DNA of 64,000 nucleotides, from contig QWPT01000002.1 in the NCBI GenBank assembly GCA_003671075.1, positions 1 to 64,000 on the forward strand, given 5' to 3'. Positions 40,210 through 49,455 of this stretch are shown one piece after another; the stretch's first letter is position 1; each line of letters starts with the position of its first letter. Source of the DNA: Planctomycetota bacterium. Lineage in GTDB: Bacteria; Planctomycetota; Phycisphaerae; Phycisphaerales; SM1A02. The translations under genes and the position numbers were made by a program. The notes beneath the pieces are model-generated. The model searched no databases. It was not told where the DNA came from and saw nothing but the letters and a program-made list of their open reading frames with translations.

Positions 40210-40518
40210 ATGACTGGTGGCAAATTCCGAATCCGCATGGAGGCCTACGACCACCAGGCGCTTGACGCTTCGGCTCGAGAGATCGTTGACCAGGCGAAGC
40301 GCACCGGCGCTCGCGTTGCAGGTCCGATCCCGCTGCCCACTCGCCGAGAGATCTACACAGTCAACCGTTCGCCGTTCATCGATAAGAAGTCGCGCGAGCA
40401 GTTCGAAATCCGAACGCACAAGCGCGTCATCGACATCACTGAGTGGAACCACCGCACCACCGACGCGCTTCAGCGCCTCGTTGTGCCAGCCGGTGTATTC
40501 CTCCGCATTAAGGCTTGA
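40210..40518 (+). CDS. rpsJ: Ribosomal protein S10
   Basis: [65 protein letters not shown]. Confidence 0.97.
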   Translation: MTGGKFRIRMEAYDHQALDASAREIVDQAKRTGARVAGPIPLPTRREIYTVNRSPFIDKKSREQFEIRTHKRVIDITEWNHRTTDALQRLVVPAGVFLRIKA

Positions 40519-40665
40519 TTTGTCGGTTGCCTCCGCAAAGTGCGCCAGGCAGCTCGGCAAGAAACAGGTCATCGACAGCACAGTCAATCCAAAGTCCGAC
40601 AGCAAACGTCATGTGCGGTGCTTGCACCGAACCCCTGACGGAATCGCTAGAAAGCCAACGAAATC

Positions 40666-41367
40666 ATGAGCAGCACTCCCTGCAAGTTCGCCATCCTCGG
40701 TCGCAAGATCGGTATGACGCGCTATTTCCTCGAGAACGGGACCAACATCCCGGTCACCGTGATTGAAGCCGGTCCTTGCGTTGTGACGCAGGTCAAGACC
40801 GCTGATCGCCACGGCTACGCAGCGATTCAGATCGCATTCGACGATGTGAAGCCGCGCAATTCGACCATGGCCGTGATTGGCCATGACATGAAGGCCGGCT
40901 CCACCCCCAAGCGCATGCACCGGGAAGTGCGCATGGCGGACGATGCTGCTGCCAACGGCTTCCAGCTCGGCCAGATCATCGATGTCAATGCCCTCGACGG
41001 CACTGCCTATGTCGATGTCGTCGGCACCAGCAAGGGCAAGGGCTTCGCTGGAAACATGAAGCGAAACAACTTCAAGGGAATGAGCGCGACCCACGGTACG
41101 GAGCGCAAGCACCGAACCGGCGGCAGCATCGGCTCCCACGGTACTGACCGTGGTCACGGCGCGAAGATTAAGAAGGGCAAGCGTATGTCCGGCCACATGG
41201 GTGACGAGCGCGTCACCGTGCGCAGCCTGGATGTCGTCAAGATCGATGTCGAGAGGAACCTGCTGCTCGTCAAGGGCCCGGTTCCTGGCGCAAACGACGG
41301 ATACCTCTTTATCCGTCCGGCTACCCGCCTCTTTAAGCGGAAGTCGAAGAAGCTCACGGCGAAGTGA
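40666..41367 (+). CDS. rplC: Ribosomal protein L3
   Basis: AILGRKIGMTRYF, GKGFAGNMKRNNFKGMSATHGTERKHR. Confidence 0.96.
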   Translation: MSSTPCKFAILGRKIGMTRYFLENGTNIPVTVIEAGPCVVTQVKTADRHGYAAIQIAFDDVKPRNSTMAVIGHDMKAGSTPKRMHREVRMADDAAANGFQLGQIIDVNALDGTAYVDVVGTSKGKGFAGNMKRNNFKGMSATHGTERKHRTGGSIGSHGTDRGHGAKIKKGKRMSGHMGDERVTVRSLDVVKIDVERNLLLVKGPVPGANDGYLFIRPATRLFKRKSKKLTAK

Positions 41368-41691
41368 TTCGTCCCTGAGCGCAAGAGTGAGAACACGTCT
41401 GAATTTGTTTGTCATCCCTGCGGCGCGTGAGCTGCAGGGGGTTTGAGGTGAATGAACGAGTCCGAGGCCCGCAGGGGTACTCGGGCGCCAGCAAGGCCGA
41501 ACTGGAACCGGCTGGCAACAACAAGTCCGTATCTCATGGTCGGTGTGGGCCGCTCGAGCAAACAAAGTTTGCAACAAGCGCGCCTCTTCCGAACCTGAGG
41601 ATTCACCAAGTCGAGTCCTACCCCGTGCCACCAATAACAGGCACGCGGAGGGCGAAGCGAAGTGCGGGCGCGGCCCGCGAGAGGCGAAGCA

Positions 41692-42459
41692 ATGATTGAA
41701 CTGCCGATTTACGACACTGCAGGCACAAAGGTAGACACCCTGAAGATTGACGAGCAGACGCTCGGCGGAGAAATCCGTCACGCACTCCTCAAGCAGGCGT
41801 ATGTCATCACCCACGGCAACCAGCGCCAGGGTTCCGCTCGAACCAAGAGCCGCGGCGATGTCCACGGTTCGACGCGCAAGATCTACAAGCAGAAGGGCAC
41901 TGGTAGCGCGCGCGCCGGCGCCGCTCGCACCGCAATCCGCAAGGGTGGTGGTGTTACCTTCAAGAAGACCCGCACTCGCGAGGACTTCCGAACCGAGCTC
42001 CCCAAGAAGATGCGCCGTCTGGCCAATCGCAACGCGCTTCTTGCCAAGCTCGTTGACAACGAAGTCAAGTGCTTCGCGACGATTGACTTCAAGACGCCAA
42101 AGACTTCTGACTTCGCCAAGATGATGGAAGCGGTTGGCATCAACCGTACCTGCCTCTTCGCTACCGAGAAGTCCAATCGCAACGCCTTCCTCTCTGCGCG
42201 CAACTGCGCCGGAGTCGATGTGTGCCGCATTGACCAGCTCAACGCGTTCTCGCTGCTGAACCACCGATTCCTTGTGGTGGACAAGGCGGCGCTCATCTCC
42301 TTCCTCGAGGGAACCTGCTTTGACGGTGTGCCTGGAGACGAGGCCGACGCGCCGAAGACTCCTGAGCCAACTCCGGCGAGCACGGCGACTGCACCGAAGA
42401 AGGCTGCACCGAAGAAGTCTGCCGCCTCGGTAACGAAGGCCAAGAAGGAGGTCGCGTAA
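41692..42459 (+). CDS. rplD: Ribosomal protein L4 with Lys/Ala/Pro-rich tail
   Basis: QRQGSARTKSRGDVHGSTRKIYKQKGTGSARAG; start at ATG 41692. Confidence 0.95.
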   Translation: MIELPIYDTAGTKVDTLKIDEQTLGGEIRHALLKQAYVITHGNQRQGSARTKSRGDVHGSTRKIYKQKGTGSARAGAARTAIRKGGGVTFKKTRTREDFRTELPKKMRRLANRNALLAKLVDNEVKCFATIDFKTPKTSDFAKMMEAVGINRTCLFATEKSNRNAFLSARNCAGVDVCRIDQLNAFSLLNHRFLVVDKAALISFLEGTCFDGVPGDEADAPKTPEPTPASTATAPKKAAPKKSAASVTKAKKEVA

Positions 42460-42738
42460 ATGGACCCCATCCACATCATTGTTCGTCCGATCGTGACTGA
42501 AAAGGCTACTTGGGGCTCCGGCCACCAGAACCGCTTTGCATTCGAAGTCGCCAGGACTTCGTCCAAGACGGATATCAAGTACGCCGTTGAGTCGCTTTAC
42601 AAGGTTCGAGTTGTCGGCGTCTCAACGCAGAACCGCCACATCCGCGCCCGTGCTTACAAGTACGGCATCGTGGATGGCAAGGTCTGGAAGCGCGCTGTCG
42701 TCAAGATCCACCCCGAAGACAAGATCGAGCTCTTCTGA
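42460..42738 (+). CDS. rplW: Ribosomal protein L23
   Basis: IIVRPIVTEKAT, FEVARTSSKTDIKYAVESLYKVRVVGV. Confidence 0.95.
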   Translation: MDPIHIIVRPIVTEKATWGSGHQNRFAFEVARTSSKTDIKYAVESLYKVRVVGVSTQNRHIRARAYKYGIVDGKVWKRAVVKIHPEDKIELF

Positions 42739-42756
42739 GCCGCGAGGTATTCCTAA

Positions 42757-43608
42757 ATGGCTATTCGAGTCTACAAGCCGGTCACCAACGGACGCCGAAA
42801 CGCGTCGGTGAACCTCCATTCGGAAGTGACCAAGAAGACCCCTGAGAAGGCGCTTCTCGCCCCGCTCGTTCGCGGCAGCGGACGCAACGTCCAGGGCAAG
42901 ATCACCATCGCTGGTCGCGGTGGAGGTCACAAGCGTCGCTACCGCAAGATCGACTTCCGTCGCAACAAGGACGGAATGACGGCGACTGTCGTCGGTATCG
43001 AGTACGACCCCAACCGCTCCTCGCACATCGCGCTCCTTGAGTACGCTGATGGCGACAGGCGCTACATCATTGCGCCGAAGGGCCTCACCGCCGGCGATGT
43101 GATTGGAAGCTCGACCGAGCCGATGGACCCGAAGCCGGGCAATTGCACTCCAATCAAGCACATTCCGACCGGTATCGCGCTGCACAACATTGAGATCGAG
43201 CCGGGTGCCGGCGGTCGTCTGTGTCGCGGCGCGGGTATGTCGGCGCGTCTGACCAACAAGGAAGGACGCTGGGCAACCATCGTGCTCCCTTCTGGTGAAA
43301 TCCGCCAGGTCTCGATGGAATGCCGGGCAACGGTTGGCGAGGTCGGCAACGCTGATCACGCGAATGTCGTTCTCGGTAAGGCCGGTCGTAATCGTTGGCT
43401 GGGACGTCGTCCGACGACCCGTGGTCTTGCGATGAGCCACCACGCTCACCCGCACGGCGGTGGTTCGGTGTCCAAGGGTGGACGCGAGCCATGTAACTAT
43501 TCGGGTACGTTCGCCAAGGGCGGACGAACTCGTCGTTACGGCAAGTCCAGCGATTCGCGCATCATCCGCCGTCGTCGCAGCAAGCGATACGGTCAGTTGA
43601 AGCTGTAA
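42757..43608 (+). CDS. rplB: Ribosomal protein L2
   Basis: GRNVQGKITIAGRGGGHKRRYRKIDFRRNK, GGGSVSKGGREP. Confidence 0.97.
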   Translation: MAIRVYKPVTNGRRNASVNLHSEVTKKTPEKALLAPLVRGSGRNVQGKITIAGRGGGHKRRYRKIDFRRNKDGMTATVVGIEYDPNRSSHIALLEYADGDRRYIIAPKGLTAGDVIGSSTEPMDPKPGNCTPIKHIPTGIALHNIEIEPGAGGRLCRGAGMSARLTNKEGRWATIVLPSGEIRQVSMECRATVGEVGNADHANVVLGKAGRNRWLGRRPTTRGLAMSHHAHPHGGGSVSKGGREPCNYSGTFAKGGRTRRYGKSSDSRIIRRRRSKRYGQLKL

Positions 43609-43621
43609 TGATTGATTGAAT

Positions 43622-43725
43622 CGGAGTCGTCGAAGAACTCGCCGAGTCCGTAAGTGAGCCGGAGTCGTCGAAGAACTCGCCGAGTCCGTAAGTGAGCCGG
43701 AGTCGTCGAAGAACTCGCCGAGTCC
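43622..43725. repeat. 38-bp tandem repeat, about 2.7 copies, in the rplB-rpsS spacer
   Basis: cggagtcgtcgaagaactcgccgagtccgtaagtgagc repeated identically, third copy partial. Confidence 0.95.
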
Positions 43726-43800
43726 TAAACAGAGTCTGAGTTTGCGAAGTCAGTGGATATCCACGCCGTGCATGCGGCGAGAACCTCAAGAGAACCAACC

Positions 43801-44079
43801 ATGTCGCGTTCGCTCAAGAAGGGTCCATACGTCGTCGAGAGTCTGTACCGCAAGGTTCAGAAGCAGGAAACCGCTACCAAGCGCACTCCGATCAAGACCT
43901 GGTCCCGTGCCTGCACGATCGTTCCCGAGTTCATCGGGTTCACTTTTCAGGTGCACAACGGGCGTCAGTTCATCGATGTCTATTGCACTGAAGACATGGT
44001 TGGTCACAAGCTCGGCGAGTTCTCGCACACTTGCACGTTCCGTGGCCACACCAACAAGAAGGAGAACCTCAAGGTCTGA
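43801..44079 (+). CDS. rpsS: Ribosomal protein S19
   Basis: [19 protein letters not shown]..., [16 protein letters not shown]; start at ATG 43801. Confidence 0.96.
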   Translation: MSRSLKKGPYVVESLYRKVQKQETATKRTPIKTWSRACTIVPEFIGFTFQVHNGRQFIDVYCTEDMVGHKLGEFSHTCTFRGHTNKKENLKV

Positions 44080-44110
44080 TCGCTCTGCGATCTGAACCGA
44101 GGTAACTGCC

Positions 44111-44446
44111 ATGTCTTTCCAGGCCTGCCACCGATTTGCTCGTATCGCGCCCCGCAAGGCGCGCCTCGTCGCGGACTTGATCCGCGGCAAGCGCGTCGAC
44201 GAGGCGCTCGTTGCGCTCGATTTCTCGAAGAAGCGCGGTTCTGCCTTCATCTCTGTCGTGCTCAAGAGCGCGATCGCCAATGCGGAAGAGAAGAATGCCG
44301 ACCCGACCAAGCTCATCGTGAGCGAGTCCCGTATCGACGAGGGTCCGACCCTCGATCGTTTCCAGCCCAAGGACCGCGGTCGCGCGCATCCGATCAAGAA
44401 GCGCACGTGCCACATTCACGTCGCCGTCGAGGAGCGCGGAGCCTAA
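44111..44446 (+). CDS. rplV: Ribosomal protein L22
   Basis: RIAPRKARLVADLIRGKRVDEAL, DRFQPKDRGRAHPIKKRTCHI. Confidence 0.95.
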   Translation: MSFQACHRFARIAPRKARLVADLIRGKRVDEALVALDFSKKRGSAFISVVLKSAIANAEEKNADPTKLIVSESRIDEGPTLDRFQPKDRGRAHPIKKRTCHIHVAVEERGA

Positions 44447-44464
44447 CCGCTCCGGAGAAACACT

Positions 44465-45169
44465 ATGGGACAGAAGGTCCACCCTTTCGGATTCCGAGTC
44501 GGCATCACCGAGGCGCACCGCTCCCGCTGGTTCGCACCTAAGGCGTTGTTCGGTAGCCTCCTCGTTGAGGACTACAAGATCCGCCAGTACATCGACAAGC
44601 GGCTCAACCGCACGCCGCCGTTCGCGGCGGTCAGCGACATTCTGATCGAGCGCACGCGCGACGAACTCACGGTCATCGTGAAGACCGCGCGTCCTGGTCA
44701 GGTCGTTGGTCTTCGTGGCGCTGGAATCGAGTCGCTCACCAAGGATCTCCAGACCATGACCGGCCGCAAGGTCGTCCTCAAGGTCGTCGAGATCAAGAAC
44801 CCTGACCTCGATGCCAAGCTCATCGCGGAAAGCATCGGCGAGCAGTTGAAGAAGCGCGCGAATTTCCGCCGCGTCCTCAAGATGCGCGCTGAGAGCTCCA
44901 TGCAGAACGGCGCGAAGGGAATTCGCATTCTCCTCGCCGGCCGTCTTGGTGGCGCTGAAATGAGCCGAACCCTCGATACGCGCTTGGGCTCCATTCCGCT
45001 CTCCACGCTGCAGGCCAACGTCGAATACGCCGTTGCCCACAGCTTTACGACCTACGGCGCCATCGGCGTGAAGGTGTGGGTCTTCAAGGGCCTCTTCACC
45101 GAGAACGACGAAGACCAGACCCATTCGAGTGCGGCAGGTGGCCGAGCTCGCGCCCGCGGTCGCCGTTGA
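44465..45169 (+). CDS. rpsC: Ribosomal protein S3
   Basis: MGQKVHPFGFRVGITEAHRSRWF, GIRILLAGRLGGAEMSRT. Confidence 0.96.
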   Translation: MGQKVHPFGFRVGITEAHRSRWFAPKALFGSLLVEDYKIRQYIDKRLNRTPPFAAVSDILIERTRDELTVIVKTARPGQVVGLRGAGIESLTKDLQTMTGRKVVLKVVEIKNPDLDAKLIAESIGEQLKKRANFRRVLKMRAESSMQNGAKGIRILLAGRLGGAEMSRTLDTRLGSIPLSTLQANVEYAVAHSFTTYGAIGVKVWVFKGLFTENDEDQTHSSAAGGRARARGRR

Positions 45170-45265
45170 TCGCAGTTGAAACCAGATAGACCGTTCCGAA
45201 TTCCACGAGGCTAGGCATCCGCCGAACCTTGAGCAAACCAAGACAGCGACTGAAGAGGACTGACT

Positions 45266-45688
45266 ATGTCCAACCTGATGCCAAAGCGAGTCAAGTTCCG
45301 CAAAGAGCAGCGCGGCAAGCTGAAGGGCAATGCCACGCGTGGCAACTATGTTGCCTTCGGTGACTACGGCCTGCAGACCCTTGAGCCACACTGGCTCACG
45401 GCTCGACAGATCGATGCCGGCCGTATTGCGGCGCAGCACTTCCTTCGTCGTCAAGGCAAGGTCTTCATCCGCGTATTCCCGGACAAGCCCATTTCGAAGA
45501 AGCCCCTGGAAACCCGAATGGGTAAGGGCAAGGCCGAAGTGGATTACTGGGCCGCGCGCATCAAGCCGGGAACGATTCTCTTCGAGATCGCCGGTGTGCC
45601 AGAGGATCTTGCGAAGCAGGCGATGGCCCGCATCGCACACAAGATGCCGGTCAAGTGCCGATTCGTCGGCCGCCGCATCGCCGTCTAA
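45266..45688 (+). CDS. rplP: Ribosomal protein L16
   Basis: LMPKRVKFRKEQRGKLKGNATRGNYVAFGDYGLQ, RMGKGKAEVDYW. Confidence 0.96.
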   Translation: MSNLMPKRVKFRKEQRGKLKGNATRGNYVAFGDYGLQTLEPHWLTARQIDAGRIAAQHFLRRQGKVFIRVFPDKPISKKPLETRMGKGKAEVDYWAARIKPGTILFEIAGVPEDLAKQAMARIAHKMPVKCRFVGRRIAV

Positions 45689-45770
45689 GTAAGTTTCTAG
45701 TCAGTATGTAAGCACGAACGAACGAACGAACGATTAGTTGCGCGCAACTCGCGCATGAAGAGGCAACACC

Positions 45771-46007
45771 ATGAAGCCTGCCGAAGTAATCAAACTTTCC
45801 ACCGACGACCTCAAGGTTGAGGCCACCCGCCTCCGCCGTGAGCTCTTCGATCTCCGCTGCAAGAGCACGACCGAAAAGGTCGGCGACAACTCCCGCATGG
45901 GCAAGGCCCGCAAGGATCTTGCTCGGGTGCTGACGGAGAACACTGCTCGCAGCAATGCGATCAAGGCCCTGAACAGCGCGAAGAGCACGAAGAGCACGAA
46001 GAACTGA
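45771..46007 (+). CDS. rpmC: Ribosomal protein L29
   Basis: L29 position and LRRELFDLRCKSTTEKVGDNSRMGKARKDLARVLT. Confidence 0.92.
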   Translation: MKPAEVIKLSTDDLKVEATRLRRELFDLRCKSTTEKVGDNSRMGKARKDLARVLTENTARSNAIKALNSAKSTKSTKN

Positions 46008-46015
46008 GACGAACC

Positions 46016-46324
46016 ATGCCGACGACCAACGATCTCGTCATTCCCCCGACTTCCCCGCGCCGTATCGGCGTTGTGGAGAGCGACAAGCGAACCAAGACCC
46101 GCAAGGTCGTGATTGCCTATTCCGGCAAGCATGCGAAGTACGGTAAGTACATGCGCAAGCGCACGATCCTGCAGGTTCATGACGAGAAGAACGAGTCGCG
46201 CACTGGCGACCGTGTCGAGGTGGCTGAATGCCGCCCGATTTCCAAGACCAAGTCTTGGGTTCTCATTCGCGTTCTTGAGCGCGCTCCCGATGGTGGCGCG
46301 ATCAACTTCGGCGAGAGCACCTGA
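46016..46324 (+). CDS. rpsQ: Ribosomal protein S17
   Basis: RRIGVVESDKRTKTRKVVI...HDEKNESRTGDRVEVAECRPISKTKSW. Confidence 0.94.
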   Translation: MPTTNDLVIPPTSPRRIGVVESDKRTKTRKVVIAYSGKHAKYGKYMRKRTILQVHDEKNESRTGDRVEVAECRPISKTKSWVLIRVLERAPDGGAINFGEST

Positions 46325-46435
46325 AGTCAGGACCGCCAAACGGCTTGCTGAACAGTGAGCCCAACAGCGACTAAAAAGACAGCGAAGCATTGATACTGAA
46401 ATCACGCCAGCAAACGCTGGCGATGGAGCCAAGAA

Positions 46436-46822
46436 ATGATCCAGAAGGAATCACGACTCGAGGTCACCGACAACTCCGGTGCAAAGGAAGCCATGGTCAT
46501 TGGCGTCCTCGGATCCTCGACCGCCACCGGTCGCTTTACCCGTCTCACGATGGGCATCGGCGACCGCGTTGTCTGCACCGTCAAGAAGGCGCTGCCCAAC
46601 GGCGAAGTCAAGGCCGGTGACAAGGTCCAGGCCGTCATCGTCCGTTGCAAGTTTCCAACCCGTCGCGACGACGGCTCGTATGTGCGGTTCGATTCGAACG
46701 CCTGCGTGCTCGTCGACAAGGACGGCAACCCGAAGGGCACTCGCATCTTCGGCGCGGTTGCCCGTGAACTTCGCGAGAAGAACTTTATGAAGATTGTTTC
46801 ACTCGCGACGGAGGTCATCTAA
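46436..46822 (+). CDS. rplN: Ribosomal protein L14
   Basis: [41 protein letters not shown]. Confidence 0.97.
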   Translation: MIQKESRLEVTDNSGAKEAMVIGVLGSSTATGRFTRLTMGIGDRVVCTVKKALPNGEVKAGDKVQAVIVRCKFPTRRDDGSYVRFDSNACVLVDKDGNPKGTRIFGAVARELREKNFMKIVSLATEVI

Positions 46823-47178
46823 TGCCACGCCACATCCGCAAGGGTGACAATGTCATCGTGACCCGCGGCGCCTCCAAGGGCGTCATCGGGGAGATCCTCC
46901 GCGTCGTCGACGAGGGTGATCGGGTCGTCGTCAAGGGTGTCAACATCCAGACGAAGCACCTCAAGCCAAGCCAGTCGCGTCCGAAGGGCATGATCCTCAA
47001 GGAGGAAGGCCCGATCGACGCATCCAATGTCAGCCCAGTTGTTGACGGCAAGGCGACCCGTGTGCGCTTCGTAACGAAGCCCGACGGATCGAAGTCGCGC
47101 GTTGCCGTGCGCGGTGGCAAGGAACTGCACCAGTTGCGCGGCCCTAAGAAGCCGGTTGCGAAGGCTGCCAAGAAGTAA
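46822..47178 (+). CDS. rplX: Ribosomal protein L24
   Basis: HIRKGDNVIVTRGASKGVIGEILRV. Confidence 0.95.
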   Translation: MPRHIRKGDNVIVTRGASKGVIGEILRVVDEGDRVVVKGVNIQTKHLKPSQSRPKGMILKEEGPIDASNVSPVVDGKATRVRFVTKPDGSKSRVAVRGGKELHQLRGPKKPVAKAAKK

Positions 47179-47279
47179 ACGAAGTGTGGAACCACGCGGC
47201 GACCTCGCCGTGAACAAGTCACCATCAGCAGAAGATTGCCAAGGTCGCGCATCGCGCGACACAGCACAAGGAACGATTT

Positions 47280-47879
47280 ATGGCATACGTCAAGCGAAAC
47301 TACCCCCGACTCCAGCAGGCCTACATCGACACCGTCGGTCCGAAGGCGATCCAGGAGTTCGGTCTCAACAACCCGCACCAGCTGCCGCGGCTCATCAAGG
47401 TTGTGGTCAATGCTGGTATCGGCAAGTACCTCGACAACGCGAAGCTGAAGCCTGAAGTTCGTGATCAGTTCATCAAGAACTTCGCGACCATCACCGGCCA
47501 GAAGCCCATCATGATCATCGCCAAGAAGGCAGTCGCCCAGTTCCGTGTTCGCGAAGGTATGCCGTCGGCCTTTATGGTCACGCTGCGTCGCGATCGGATG
47601 TGGCACTTCACGGATCGACTGATCAACCTCGCGATTCCTCGTATCAAGGACTTCCGCGGTGTCAAGGAGAAGTCCTTCGACATGGGCGGGTCTTACTCGA
47701 TGGGATTGACCGAACAGGCCGTTTGGCCTGAGATCAACATGGCCAACGCCACCATCACTCACGGCATGCACATCACATTCGTGTTCGAGAATTCGAATCC
47801 GAAGATGAGCCGCTTTGTGCTTTCCGAACTCGGAATGCCCTTTGTGAAGCCGGAAGAGCGCAAGCAGAAGAAGTCGTGA
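47280..47879 (+). CDS. rplE: Ribosomal protein L5
   Basis: RLIKVVVNAGIGKY, FATITGQKPIMIIAKKAVAQFRVREGMP. Confidence 0.96.
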   Translation: MAYVKRNYPRLQQAYIDTVGPKAIQEFGLNNPHQLPRLIKVVVNAGIGKYLDNAKLKPEVRDQFIKNFATITGQKPIMIIAKKAVAQFRVREGMPSAFMVTLRRDRMWHFTDRLINLAIPRIKDFRGVKEKSFDMGGSYSMGLTEQAVWPEINMANATITHGMHITFVFENSNPKMSRFVLSELGMPFVKPEERKQKKS

Positions 47880-47975
47880 TTTCACGGCGCGGAGATGTTT
47901 CCCCGCGCCCGAGACTGAACCGATCCGACGAAGTAATCGTCGGCTCTTAGAGAAGCAGAACACGGAACCCACCAC

Positions 47976-48161
47976 ATGGCCAGCACGCGAACCTTCAACA
48001 AGATGAAGCGCAAGCCCAAGTTCAGCTCGCGAGCGGAAGTCCGTTGCGAGATCACCGGGCGCAAGCGCGGTGTGTATCGCAAGTTCCGTATTTGCCGTCA
48101 TATGCTGCGTGAGCTTGCGCTCCAGGGAATGATCCCTGGCATGCGTAAAGCCAGTTGGTGA
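47976..48161 (+). CDS. rpsN: Ribosomal protein S14, short form with two Zn-ligand Cys replaced
   Basis: 61 aa: RCEITGRKRGVYRKFRICRHMLRELALQGMIPGMRKASW. Confidence 0.93.
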   Translation: MASTRTFNKMKRKPKFSSRAEVRCEITGRKRGVYRKFRICRHMLRELALQGMIPGMRKASW

Positions 48162-48232
48162 CCGAACCAGAACGAACCTGATCAGATCGACCCTCCCCGC
48201 GGAATGCCGCAGGGGAGTAGGAGCCAAAAGAA

Positions 48233-48631
48233 ATGTCCGTTCAAGATCTCACCGCCGACATGCTCACCCGCATCCGCAACGCCGTGCGGAACCGCGAGAA
48301 GTCTGTCGTCGTGATTAGCAACAAGCTCAATCGTGGCGTCGCCGCTGTTCTCAAGACCGAGGGTTACATCTCAGACTTTGAGTTCGTGGCCGACGGCCGA
48401 CAGGGCATCATTCGCGTGGTGCTGAAGTACGGCGTCCGCGGTGAGAACATCATCAACGAAATCCGCCGCGTGTCGAAGTCGGGACGCCGAACCTATTCGC
48501 CGGTTGGGGATCTTCCCCGTCCGCTGCAGGGCCTCGGTATCTCGATCGTTTCGACGAGCAGCGGAATCATGTCCGATCGCAAGGCCCGTGAGCAGCGCGT
48601 CGGCGGCGAAGTCGTCGCCACCGTTTGCTGA
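48233..48631 (+). CDS. rpsH: Ribosomal protein S8
   Basis: DLTADMLTRIRNAVRNREKSVVVI...GLGISIVSTSSGIMSDRKAREQRVGGEVVATVC. Confidence 0.96.
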   Translation: MSVQDLTADMLTRIRNAVRNREKSVVVISNKLNRGVAAVLKTEGYISDFEFVADGRQGIIRVVLKYGVRGENIINEIRRVSKSGRRTYSPVGDLPRPLQGLGISIVSTSSGIMSDRKAREQRVGGEVVATVC

Positions 48632-48661
48632 TTCGGTCTGCTGATTCGGTCTGCTGATTGG
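48626..48661. repeat. 13-bp tandem repeat x2.9 that includes the rpsH stop codon
   Basis: tgctgattcggtc|tgctgattcggtc|tgctgattggt. Confidence 0.85.
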
Positions 48662-48785
48662 TGTGAGGTTTGGTTCGCGCATCGGCCAGCGGTTCGATTC
48701 GCGAGTCGGTTTGCGAAGTGCGTAGTGATCCGTCGAAGTAGTCGTCGGATCCTTCTAAGAGTGCAGAGTCCGACAGGAGCAAGTC

Positions 48786-49355
48786 ATGTCGCGCATCGGT
48801 AAGAAGCCCATTCTCGTCCCCGGCACCTGCAAGGTCGCTGTGAACGCCAACACCCACGAGGTCGCGATCACTGGACCCAAGGGTGACACCCTCAAGGTCG
48901 TCTATCGCCCCGAGATTTCTGTTGTCTGGAACGAGAAGGAGCGCCAAATCGTCTGTTCGACCGACATGGCGCGCCTCGACGAAGGCAACCGGAAGGCGTA
49001 CTGGGGTACCACCCGCGCCAATCTCAACAACTGCATCAAGGGCGTCACCGAGGGATACTCGGAGAAGCTCGAGGTTGTCGGTGTTGGTTACTCGGTGAAG
49101 GTCAACGGCAAGAAGCTCGACCTGAAGCTCGGGTACGCCAACCTGATTACGCTCATGATCCCACTCGGGGTCAAGGTCGATATCACGACCGAAGGCGGTA
49201 TCTTCGTGAACATCAGCGGTGCGGACCGCCAGCGCGTCGGCGAGTTCGCCGCAGCCATCCGTTCGCAGCGCAAGCCTGAGCCATACAACGGCAAGGGAAT
49301 CAAGTACTTCGGTGAGACCATCATTCGCAAGCAAGGCAAGGCGACCGGCGGCTAA
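48786..49355 (+). CDS. rplF: Ribosomal protein L6
   Basis: MSRIGKKPILVP, PEPYNGKGIKYFGETIIRKQGKA. Confidence 0.96.
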   Translation: MSRIGKKPILVPGTCKVAVNANTHEVAITGPKGDTLKVVYRPEISVVWNEKERQIVCSTDMARLDEGNRKAYWGTTRANLNNCIKGVTEGYSEKLEVVGVGYSVKVNGKKLDLKLGYANLITLMIPLGVKVDITTEGGIFVNISGADRQRVGEFAAAIRSQRKPEPYNGKGIKYFGETIIRKQGKATGG

Positions 49356-49455
49356 TGCCACGGGTTGCAGATTCTGAGAAGAATCCGTGTACCGATCAGG
49401 TCTCCCGACCAGGCATTCCGACAGTTGACCGCAAGAAGCTAGAAGGCAGCAAACC

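Noticed and set aside
41409-41699. 96-aa ORF in the rplC-rplD spacer
   Set aside because: Overlaps the L4 start and lacks any recognised similarity; treated as untranslated spacer.
40609-42525. 638-aa minus-strand ORF opposite rplC/rplD
   Set aside because: Antisense to clearly conserved ribosomal genes; typical spurious long ORF in GC-rich DNA.
43622-43725. Possible CRISPR array
   Set aside because: Units are contiguous with no unique spacers and no cas genes are nearby; plain tandem repeat.
44069-45640. 523-aa minus-strand ORF opposite rplV/rpsC/rplP
   Set aside because: Antisense to conserved ribosomal genes, composition-driven.
46815-48227. 470-aa minus-strand ORF opposite rplX/rplE/rpsN
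   Set aside because: Same reason; no recognisable domain.
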